Assembly (NCBI GenBank): GCA_035516895.1
Contig: DATIZY010000004.1
Location: forward strand, 1 to 18,621
Direction: 5' to 3'
Source: Gp7-AA10 sp035516895
Lineage (GTDB): Bacteria > Acidobacteriota > Thermoanaerobaculia > Gp7-AA8
DNA length: 18,621 bases
The notes below the pieces were generated by a model that had not been told where the DNA came from, did no database searches, and worked only from the letters and a program-made list of their open reading frames with translations. The translations under genes were made by a program, and so were the position numbers. Position 1 is the stretch's first letter. Every line of letters starts with the position of its first letter. Shown here in pieces: positions 1 through 6,731 of the stretch.

Positions 1-133
1 AGACGGACGACGGTGATCCCACCGATCACGCCGCCTGCCGTTATGCAGAGGAACGCATCGACGCCGTAGTAGCTGATCACCAACTTGGTCGAGATGCCGA
101 AGTTCGGTTGAAACCGGGAGGTAAAATCCAGAC
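1..133. other. Left-edge stretch without an assignable gene
   Basis: No complete gene is visible. The minus strand is open through this stretch (codons in the phase of 126-128) and would encode a hydrophobic, glycine-rich tail including FLCITAGGVIGGITVV. This resembles a membrane segment or beta-strands, but I see no convincing start codon or ribosome binding site to its right, so it may be chance or the remains of a gene running off the edge. A GGGAGG-like ribosome binding site near 117-122 on the plus strand would serve the small plus-strand frame that follows. Confidence 0.2.
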
Positions 134-256
134 GTGCCAGAATGCCCCAACTGCGAGCACTACGTTTCCTACGGCGACAAATTTTGGCCGCGATGCGGCA
201 CCGTCGACGGCTCCGCGTCGGCGACAATCCGGCCGAAGCGTTCGCGCGCGTGCTGA
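134..256 (+). CDS. Possible 40-aa zinc-ribbon protein, degenerate
   Basis: A GTG-initiated frame of 40 codons opens 12 nt after a GGGAGG-like ribosome binding site. Its first 23 residues read like a zinc ribbon: CPNC at residues 4-7, then GDKFWPRCGT, where the family normally has CPRCG. The third zinc-binding cysteine is thus replaced by tryptophan (codon TGG). After about residue 24 the frame loses protein-like character, while the overlapping frame ending at 276 reads DNPAEAFARVLSDVFSR, so a single frameshift may have separated the two halves. Zinc ribbons of this kind usually mediate protein or nucleic-acid contacts, but no function can be given. It could be a real small gene, a decaying one, or chance; a sequencing error could explain both defects. 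Confidence 0.3.
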   Translation: MPECPNCEHYVSYGDKFWPRCGTVDGSASATIRPKRSRAC

Positions 257-290
257 GTGACGTGTTCAGCCGCTGATTCGTACTATCAGC

Positions 291-866
291 ATGCGACACG
301 CGTGCTTGGTGGTCTTCCTGATCGCGATGCCCTTGTTTGCTCAGCCCGTACCGCGCCGGATCGTGCGCCCCGGTTCGATGTCATTCGCCGACATGGCCGA
401 GGGAGCGGTCAAGCAGGCGGTCGAACAGTTCACGATCCTCAAGAAAACTTCCGATCGCGACATCGACGTGCTGCAGCACTTGCGCAACGCGGATGCGGCG
501 CTCACCGATCCGATGCAGCCGGCCAACTCGATTCAGAAGGCGGTCGACGAAGTGGCGGAGGCTCGGCAGGTCGAGGAGGACACTCACAACGGAATGCCGG
601 AATTCGCCGTGGTGCAGGGCCTGATGCGAGTTCAGCACGAGCTGTCGGACGCGAATCTGGGTCCGTCGACCGCCGACTTCGGCCACTTGCGCGCGGTCGT
701 GCACAGCGACGGCATCGGACCGGCGTCACGCGTCGCGGTGCGCGATGCGTCCGCGCTGCAGGCCGAAACGCTCGCGTGGCTGCGCGTGCAACAGCTGATC
801 TCCGATCACTTGCACAACGTCTCGGAGGAGACGGGCGCGGTCCTGAAGGCGTCGGAACAGCAGTAG
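291..866 (+). CDS. Small secreted protein of unknown function
   Basis: The frame encodes 191 residues and begins with a clear signal peptide: MRHACLVVFLIAMPLFAQ, a positively charged start and hydrophobic core with likely cleavage after FAQ or nearby. The mature part is predominantly helical and hydrophilic, with heptad-like stretches such as AEGAVKQAVEQFTILKK and NSIQKAVDEVAEARQVEE, so it may form a helical bundle in the periplasm or outside the cell. It has no cysteines in the mature part, no membrane segment beyond the leader and no motif I recognise. The ribosome binding site upstream of 291 is weak. It is the only well-supported plus-strand gene here, convergent with the minus-strand cluster. 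An overlapping longer plus frame starting at 257 is arginine-rich and is rejected. Confidence 0.7.
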   Translation: MRHACLVVFLIAMPLFAQPVPRRIVRPGSMSFADMAEGAVKQAVEQFTILKKTSDRDIDVLQHLRNADAALTDPMQPANSIQKAVDEVAEARQVEEDTHNGMPEFAVVQGLMRVQHELSDANLGPSTADFGHLRAVVHSDGIGPASRVAVRDASALQAETLAWLRVQQLISDHLHNVSEETGAVLKASEQQ

Positions 867-883
867 GCGAACGATTCGAGTCT

Positions 884-960
884 GAGGTGGCGGGTCAGCG
901 TCGACGATCGCCACCGGACGCTCGAAACTCGGTGATCATCCGATCGATGCGCTCGCAACC
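884..960 (-). pseudogene. Decayed partial copy of the gdh 3' end
   Basis: On the minus strand this stretch translates as ERIDRMITEFRAS before breaking down. The C-terminus of the intact glutamate dehydrogenase to the right reads ERIDQMITDFRAA at the same place. At the DNA level positions 929-955 match 1804-1830 in 26 of 27 bases, and weaker similarity continues leftwards to about 884 with small gaps; one frame there gives LTRHLRLES against the intact LTVASRQLRALVES. I read it as the remains of a duplication: the PhnD-like gene now sits between the two copies. An inverted repeat (GGTGGCG at 886-892, CGCCACC at 909-915) lies within it and could act as a weak bidirectional terminator between the convergent genes, although no T-tract follows. 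Confidence 0.5.
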
Positions 961-1017
961 GGATCACGAGTGCAGGCGATCGACAGTCAGTGAAAACATT
1001 CCGTCGCAGATTTCGAA

Positions 1018-1725
1018 TCAGACGCGGTCACCGGAGGCGTAGAGCCCTGCTTCGGGCTCGACGAAACGCCGGAAGCCGAACGGCTCCAGTGCGTGCCGCT
1101 CATGGAGCGTGAGAAGCCTTCTTGCGATCGATGTCTTGACGTCTCGTTCGAGGTCCGCACGCACAATTGCCGGCTGAATGCCGAACGGTCCCCAGCTTTC
1201 AATCACGCGCAGATCGCGTGTGGCGTGGCGCAGGAGGACATTCGAATCGATCGAAGCAGCGTCGGCGGCGCCGGAGCGGACCATCTCGATCGAACGCAGA
1301 TGCGAGCCGGAATGGACGCAGCGGCCGAAAAAGGATTCGCCGGCGCGCTCGCGCATGCTGAACCAGCCGCTGCGCGAGTTGCGGTCGTTGTACGCCCACA
1401 CGCGTCCACGCAACTGATCGAAGCGCTCGAACGCGGAGTCCTTGCGGACCACAACATCGCCGAAGTAGACCGGCCGCTCTTGCGCCCGCGGATCGAGCGG
1501 GACCGGCAGCGGCAGCAGCTCGACGCGCGGCTGCAGCCATCGATACGTCGGCGAGCAGACGAAGCCGACGTCGCTGCGCGCACTGGTAAACGGCTCGTCG
1601 TCGCCCTCGAGCGGACCGGAAATCGTCTCGTTGAACTCGATCGACGCGCCGAGATCCTCCGCGACGAGCCTGAAAAACTCGGAAGGGATGCTCGGCGCGA
1701 GATAGCTGATGATACGCAGCGGCAT
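1018..1725 (-). CDS. PhnD-like substrate-binding protein, no signal peptide
   Basis: The product is 235 residues, starting MPLRIISYLAPSIP. It resembles the PhnD/SsuA/transferrin-like periplasmic binding fold: SDVGFVCSPTYRWL (residues 51-64) as the typical aromatic ligand-contact strand, PVYFGDVVVRKDSAFERFDQL (about 85-105), and RGRVWAYNDRNSRSGW (about 106-121), where the family has the conserved N-x-x-x-S-x-S-G ligand loop. Family members bind phosphonates, phosphite or similar anions for ABC importers. Oddly, there is no signal peptide or lipobox and no transporter gene nearby, so it may act in the cytoplasm as a small-molecule sensor or enzyme-associated protein. The start is fixed by TGATG: its ATG overlaps the gdh stop by one base, implying translational coupling. 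A longer in-frame extension to 1857 only re-reads the gdh end. Confidence 0.75.
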   Translation of the reverse strand: MPLRIISYLAPSIPSEFFRLVAEDLGASIEFNETISGPLEGDDEPFTSARSDVGFVCSPTYRWLQPRVELLPLPVPLDPRAQERPVYFGDVVVRKDSAFERFDQLRGRVWAYNDRNSRSGWFSMRERAGESFFGRCVHSGSHLRSIEMVRSGAADAASIDSNVLLRHATRDLRVIESWGPFGIQPAIVRADLERDVKTSIARRLLTLHERHALEPFGFRRFVEPEAGLYASGDRV

Positions 1726-4700
1726 CAGGATTCCACGAGCGCGCGCAGCTGGCGCGACGCGACGGTCAGCATCGCGAGATCCACCGTCGTCGCCGCGCGG
1801 AAATCGGTGATCATCTGATCGATGCGCTCGACGACGCGCGGCCGCGAGGCGAGCCACGCGTCGACGGGATCGCGAGCGCCGTCCGTTTCGCTGATGACGC
1901 GCGACGCGAGCACGCTCTGATAGTTGAAGAGATCATCGACGACGGCGGCGACTGCCGCCTTCTGCCACGGCGTCTCCGCGGCGATCGACGCGCCGGCGGC
2001 GCGCAGACGATCGAGCCCGAAGCGCGCGCCGAGGCCGAAGTAGACGCGGGCGACGTCTTCGACGGGACGTCCGCTGTGCGAGAGGCGGACGATGTCGAGC
2101 GCTGCGCTCATCACGCCGAGGCTCGCCACGCGATGAGCGAGCTGGGATGGAATGCCGCTCGCTTCGAGCTCGCCCTGACGCGTCTTGAGCGTGGCCATGA
2201 GCGTCGCCGGCAGGACGTCGTCCAGTTTTTCGGAGAGCGCTTCGATGCGCGGACGGAACTCGTTCACCGACGCGGCGATGTCGAGCTTCGCGTATTCGCT
2301 GCGCAGCAGCCACGCCACGGCTCTCTCCAGCAGGCGTCCGACCTCGATCATCATCTCGGTCTGAATCTGCGCGGAGAGTTTGTTGTCGAGCGACTCGATC
2401 GCGCGCCACAGCGAGCGCAGATCGAACGACTCGCGAATGATCGTGAACGCGCGCGCCACGTCGCTCGGCGGCTTCGCGGTCTCGTCGTTCATCTGCATGA
2501 TGAACGTCGGCCGCACGCGGTTGATGATCGAGTTCGTCTCGTACGTGGCGATGATCTCGCGGCGCAGCCGGTGCCGGCCGATCGCTGCGCGGAAGCGCGC
2601 GTGCAGCGGCTCGGGGAAATAGCGAACGAGGTCCTCGACGAGCAGCGGATCGTCGGGCAGATCGGAGCCGAGGAGGTCCTGATACAGCACGATCTTGCTG
2701 TAGGCCATGATGACCGCGATCTCCGGCCGGGTCAGGCCGATGTGCGCGAAGTGGCGCTGCGCGATCTCGTCGTCGTCGGGCAGACCCTCGAGCCAGCGAT
2801 CGAGCTTGCCCCCGCGCTCGAGCACGCGCATGAAGCGCGCCTGCTCGTCGAGTACGCCCTCGCCGAGCGCGTGCGTGATCGAGATCGCCTGCGTCTGCTC
2901 GTAGTTGTCGCGCAGCACGAGGCCGCCGACTTCGTCCGTCATCTCGGCGAGGAGTTTGTTGCGGTCCTCTGCTTTCAATTCGCCGCGCACGATCGCGTCG
3001 TCGAGCAGGATCTTGATGTTGACCTCGTGGTCGGAGGTATCGACGCCGGCGGAGTTGTCGATCGCGTCCGTGTTGATTTTTCCGCCGCGCAGATCGAATT
3101 CGATGCGCGCCTTCTGCGTGAAGCCGAGGTTCGCGCCTTCGCCGACGACGCGGACGCGAAGCTCGTCCGCGTTGATGCGCAGCGCGTCGTTGGCGCGGTC
3201 GCGCGCCGCCGTGTTCTCCTCGTGCGTCGCTTTGACGTACGTGCCGATGCCGCCTAACCAGAGCAGATCGGCACGCGCGCGGAGAATCGCCTTGATCAGA
3301 TCGGCCGGAGCGAGCGTCTTCGACGCCAGATCGAAGCGCTTCTGCACTTCCTCGGAAACCTTCACGGTCTTCGCCGAGCGCTCGAAGATCGCGCCGCCTT
3401 TCGACAGCAGCTTCGTGTTGTAGCCGTTCCAGTTCAGACGCTCGTCGAACAGGCGCTGGCGCTCGGCGAGCGAGCGCGCGGGGTCCGGATCGGGATCGAC
3501 GAAGACGTGCGAGTGATTGAATGCCGCAATCATTCTGATGTGCGGCGACAGAAGCATCGCGTTGCCGAAGACGTCGCCCGACATGTCGCCGACGCCGACC
3601 ACGGTGAAGTCCTGCGACTGCGTGTCCATCCCCAGCTCGCGAAAGTGCCGCTTGACCGCCTCCCACCCCCCCTTCGCGGTGATTCCCATCTCCTTGTGGT
3701 CGTAACCCGCGCTGCCGCCGGACGCGAACGCGTCGCCGAGCCAGAACTCGTATTCGGCGGAGATGGAATTCGCGATGTCGGAAAACGTCGCGGTGCCCTT
3801 GTCGGCGGCGACGACCAGATACGGATCGTCGGCGTCCCAGCGCACGACCTTCGGCGGCGGGATGACCGCGTCGCCGCGGAGGTTGTCGGTGAGGTCGAGC
3901 ATTCCGCGAAGCAGCGTTTTGTAGCAGTCGACGCCTTCGCGCTGGAACGTCGCACGATCCGCCGACGGATTCTTGACGACGAATCCTCCCTTCGATCCCA
4001 TCGGCACGATGACGACGTTCTTCACGTTCTGCGCTTTCATCAAACCGAGGATCTCGGTGCGGAAGTCTTCGCGGCGGTCGGACCAGCGGATGCCGCCGCG
4101 CGCGACTTTGCCGGCGCGCAGGTGAATGCCTTCCATCTGCGGCGCATAGACGAAGATCTCGAACATCGGCCGCGGCGCGGGAAGATCGGCAATCTGCTGC
4201 GAATCGAATTTGAAGGAGAGGTACCGCTTGTGAGCGGCGAGGGGCGGGCGGCGGGCGGGATCGCCGGTCTCCTGTTCGCTGCCCGCCGCCCGCTGCTCGT
4301 CCTGAAAGTAATTGGTGCGAAGCGTGGCGTCGATCAGGGTGACGTACAGCCGCAGGATGCGGTCCTCGTCGGGGTTCGTGACAGCGTTGAGCGCGTCCTC
4401 GATCTGCGATCGAATGCCGAGCGCCGCGGCGTAGCGGCCGCTGCTCTTCCCCGCGCCGCCTAACGCAGGATTAAAATTATTACGGAATAGTTGTATCAAT
4501 AATCGTGTGATTTGAGCGTTGCTCGCGAGCGTCTGCTGGATCGTGGACTCGCTGAGCGGCACGCCCGTCTGCCGGATGTACTTCGCGTACGCGCGAAGGA
4601 TGACCGCCTCGTGCCATTCGAGCTCGGCGGCGATGATCAGGCGATTGAAGCCGTCGTTCTCCGCTTCGCGGTTCCAGACGCGGATGAACGTCTCCTGAAA

Positions 4701-6581
4701 TTTTTCCTTGACCGGCCGGAGATCGTCCTGCATCCCCGCGGCGGAGAGACTGAAGTCGCGGATGCGCACCGGCCCCGCCGCACCCAGCGGCTGCACCTCA
4801 TACGGCACCTCCGACTGCACTTTGAGTCCCATGTTCTCGAGCCGCGGCATGATCTCCGACAGCGGCACCGGCGGACCGGAGTGAACGATCTTGAAGTGGA
4901 ACTGCCGCTGCTCCTGTCCGCGATGGCGGTAGAGATCGGCGACGAGCGCTCCGCTGTTGAGCACCTCCTCCACATGCGCCACGTCGTACAGCGCCGCCTC
5001 GGCCGAGAAGCGCTCCTGATACGCCATCGGAAACGCTCTCTTGTACCGGCGATGCAGCTCGATGCCCGCCTCCTCGCCGCCCTGCTGGATCAGCGCTTCG
5101 AGCAGGCGGTCGCTCCAGGTGCGCGCGGCTTCGGCGAGATAGGCCTCGACGCGTTTGATGTCGACGTCGGGGAGTTTGCCGGGCGTGGTGCGAACGATGA
5201 AGAGTCCGCGCGCGAGCGGTGAATCGGTGACGTGGTCGTAGATCGCCGTCTCGCGTCCGTCGAACGCCTCTTCGAGAATCTGCCGCGCGCGATCCCTGAA
5301 ATCGGGCGTGTAGCGATCGCGCGGAACGAAGACGTAGCAGGAGACGAAGCGCTCGAAGACGTCGCGACGAACAAAAAGAGCGACCCGATGCCGCTCCTGC
5401 AAAAGGAGAATGCCGCGCGCGATCTCGAAAAGATCGGCGTCGGTGATCTGGAAGAATTCGTCGCGCGGGAAGGTCTCCAGGATTTCGACGAGAGCCTTTC
5501 CGTTGTGGCTGCTCGGATCGAGGCCCGCTTTGTCGAGCACGCGCTTGAATTTGAGGCGCAGCATCGGGATCTCGCGCACGCTCCGGCTGTATGCCGCCGA
5601 CGTGAAGAGTCCGAGGAAGCGGTCCTCGCCGATGAGGTTGCCTTTGGCGTCGTAGCGTTTGATGCCGATGCGGTCCATCGGCACGGGTCGATGAATCGTC
5701 GCGCGCGTGTTGGCCTTGGTGACGATCAGCAGATCTTTGCGGCGCGCGAACGCGCTGAACTCCGGCGACAGCGGCTGCCGGCTCCGCTCGACCGACTCGG
5801 GGCGCATCTCGCGGAGAATTCCGAGACCGCTGTCGGGCTGGGCGGGGAGGAAGTCCTTGCCGTCGCGGGTCTCGAATCCGTAGCGGCGAAAACCGAGGAA
5901 GATGAAGTTGCCGTCGTCGAGCCATTTGAGGAACGTCTCGGCTTCGTCGACCTCTTCCGCCGGCATCGGCAATGCTTTGCCGTCGAGCTCTCTGATGTCG
6001 TCCTGCAGACGCTGGCGCATCGCGCGCCAGTCCGTGACCGAGACGCGCACGTCGGCGAGGACCTTTTCGATCGCGCGGCGCAGCGCGTCGAGCTCCGCCG
6101 GCTCGGTCTCCTGGTCCATCTCGATGTGCATGTACGACTCGGTGATCGTTCCCGATTCGTCCGCGGAGGAGTCGAGGCGGCGGCCGTTCGCGTCGCGGCG
6201 CACGCGCATGACCGGGTGCAGCAGCAGGTGGAGCTTGCGGTCGCGGCGGATGATCTCCGCGGTGACCGAATCGACCAGGAACGGCATGTCGTCGTTGACG
6301 ACCTCGATGATCGTATGTTCGAGCGACCATCCGTTCTTCTCGACGGTGGGATTGAAGAGCCGTACGTTCGGCCGGCCGGCCGGGCGCTCTTTGCCGAAGT
6401 CCCAAAGCGACAGCGCGCCGCCTAACAGCGTGTCGAACGAGCTGTAGATGATGTCGTCGGGCGCGACGAGCGCGAAGTAGCGCCAGATGAAATGCGCGGC
6501 CGCCTCACCGCGGCGCTTCTGCGCTTCGGCGGCGAGACGTTGGACGAGATCGACTTTCCGGTCTTCGGCGGCGAGGGTCAT
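1725..6581 (-). CDS. gdhB: NAD-dependent glutamate dehydrogenase, large (180-kDa class)
   Basis: This 1618-residue protein has the usual length of the large bacterial NAD-GDH class, which converts L-glutamate to 2-oxoglutarate and ammonium with NAD in the cytoplasm. A long N-terminal half of ACT-like regulatory regions precedes the catalytic domain. The catalytic landmarks are GGIRWSDRREDFRTE (about residue 828), the lysine-containing VPMGSKGGFVVK (about 857-868) and VVGVGDMSGDVFGNAML (about 993-1009), the nucleotide-binding region, followed by AFNHSHVFVDPDPDP and a long helical C-terminal region. Members of this class often respond to amino acids such as arginine or aspartate; nothing here shows the effector. 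The gene ends TGATG into the PhnD-like gene. Oddities are a 13-bp GC palindrome in the linker near residues 763-780, an AT-rich rare-codon block near residues 689-707, and TTA codons at all three Leu-Gly-Gly sites. No strong ribosome binding site precedes the ATG. Confidence 0.95.
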   Translation of the reverse strand: MTLAAEDRKVDLVQRLAAEAQKRRGEAAAHFIWRYFALVAPDDIIYSSFDTLLGGALSLWDFGKERPAGRPNVRLFNPTVEKNGWSLEHTIIEVVNDDMPFLVDSVTAEIIRRDRKLHLLLHPVMRVRRDANGRRLDSSADESGTITESYMHIEMDQETEPAELDALRRAIEKVLADVRVSVTDWRAMRQRLQDDIRELDGKALPMPAEEVDEAETFLKWLDDGNFIFLGFRRYGFETRDGKDFLPAQPDSGLGILREMRPESVERSRQPLSPEFSAFARRKDLLIVTKANTRATIHRPVPMDRIGIKRYDAKGNLIGEDRFLGLFTSAAYSRSVREIPMLRLKFKRVLDKAGLDPSSHNGKALVEILETFPRDEFFQITDADLFEIARGILLLQERHRVALFVRRDVFERFVSCYVFVPRDRYTPDFRDRARQILEEAFDGRETAIYDHVTDSPLARGLFIVRTTPGKLPDVDIKRVEAYLAEAARTWSDRLLEALIQQGGEEAGIELHRRYKRAFPMAYQERFSAEAALYDVAHVEEVLNSGALVADLYRHRGQEQRQFHFKIVHSGPPVPLSEIMPRLENMGLKVQSEVPYEVQPLGAAGPVRIRDFSLSAAGMQDDLRPVKEKFQETFIRVWNREAENDGFNRLIIAAELEWHEAVILRAYAKYIRQTGVPLSESTIQQTLASNAQITRLLIQLFRNNFNPALGGAGKSSGRYAAALGIRSQIEDALNAVTNPDEDRILRLYVTLIDATLRTNYFQDEQRAAGSEQETGDPARRPPLAAHKRYLSFKFDSQQIADLPAPRPMFEIFVYAPQMEGIHLRAGKVARGGIRWSDRREDFRTEILGLMKAQNVKNVVIVPMGSKGGFVVKNPSADRATFQREGVDCYKTLLRGMLDLTDNLRGDAVIPPPKVVRWDADDPYLVVAADKGTATFSDIANSISAEYEFWLGDAFASGGSAGYDHKEMGITAKGGWEAVKRHFRELGMDTQSQDFTVVGVGDMSGDVFGNAMLLSPHIRMIAAFNHSHVFVDPDPDPARSLAERQRLFDERLNWNGYNTKLLSKGGAIFERSAKTVKVSEEVQKRFDLASKTLAPADLIKAILRARADLLWLGGIGTYVKATHEENTAARDRANDALRINADELRVRVVGEGANLGFTQKARIEFDLRGGKINTDAIDNSAGVDTSDHEVNIKILLDDAIVRGELKAEDRNKLLAEMTDEVGGLVLRDNYEQTQAISITHALGEGVLDEQARFMRVLERGGKLDRWLEGLPDDDEIAQRHFAHIGLTRPEIAVIMAYSKIVLYQDLLGSDLPDDPLLVEDLVRYFPEPLHARFRAAIGRHRLRREIIATYETNSIINRVRPTFIMQMNDETAKPPSDVARAFTIIRESFDLRSLWRAIESLDNKLSAQIQTEMMIEVGRLLERAVAWLLRSEYAKLDIAASVNEFRPRIEALSEKLDDVLPATLMATLKTRQGELEASGIPSQLAHRVASLGVMSAALDIVRLSHSGRPVEDVARVYFGLGARFGLDRLRAAGASIAAETPWQKAAVAAVVDDLFNYQSVLASRVISETDGARDPVDAWLASRPRVVERIDQMITDFRAATTVDLAMLTVASRQLRALVES
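4244..4293. repeat. GC palindrome inside gdh coding sequence
   Basis: A perfect 13-bp inverted repeat lies here: GCGGGCGGCGGGC at 4244-4256 and its complement at 4281-4293, with a 24-nt loop. It is translated in frame as part of the gdh linker (around AAGSEQETGDPARRPPLA), a low-complexity, alanine- and proline-rich segment between the N-terminal half and the start of the catalytic domain. It looks like a palindromic element tolerated in a flexible loop, as known for Rickettsia palindromic elements, but only one copy of this particular sequence is in the window. Confidence 0.6.
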
Positions 6582-6731
6582 CCGAAGCGTGATTCTATCG
6601 TGTCGCGCGGAGCGACGGCCTCTCGGCCCTCCCTTCGGCCAGAGGGCCGGCGCTTCGCAGCGAACTCACCCGGAGGAGAGCTCCGGCCGCCGATCGCGTT
6701 AACCTCTCCCTCGGGAGGCGGGCTTGACTCA
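6582..6731 (-). promoter_or_regulatory. gdh leader region with GC-rich stem-loops
   Basis: These 150 nt separate the protease stop from the gdh start. They contain three inverted repeats: CCTCTCCC/GGGAGG near 6702-6719, CCGGAG with CTCCGG at 6670-6686 (5-nt loop), and CGGCCCTC at 6624-6631 with GAGGGCCG at 6642-6649. A TAGAAT hexamer on the minus strand (6592-6597) could be a -10 box, but no good -35 is present at 17 bp, and it would leave only about 10 nt of leader. The hairpins may terminate the upstream message or be remains of REP-type repeats; none has a clear T-tract. The region suggests that gdh is expressed separately from the coupled genes to its right. Confidence 0.35.

Noticed and set aside
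886..915. Hairpin as a strong Rho-independent terminator
   Set aside because: The 7-bp stem has a 16-nt loop and no T-run on either strand, so I keep it only as a possible weak signal within the remnant.
257..1042. A 261-codon plus frame overlapping the secreted protein gene
   Set aside because: It is out of phase with the signal-peptide-bearing frame, extremely rich in Arg and Gly, and runs through the gdh remnant.
2076..6425. Several plus-strand open frames of 300-400 codons opposite gdh
   Set aside because: They mirror the third-position bias of gdh, have no ribosome binding sites of note and show no motifs.
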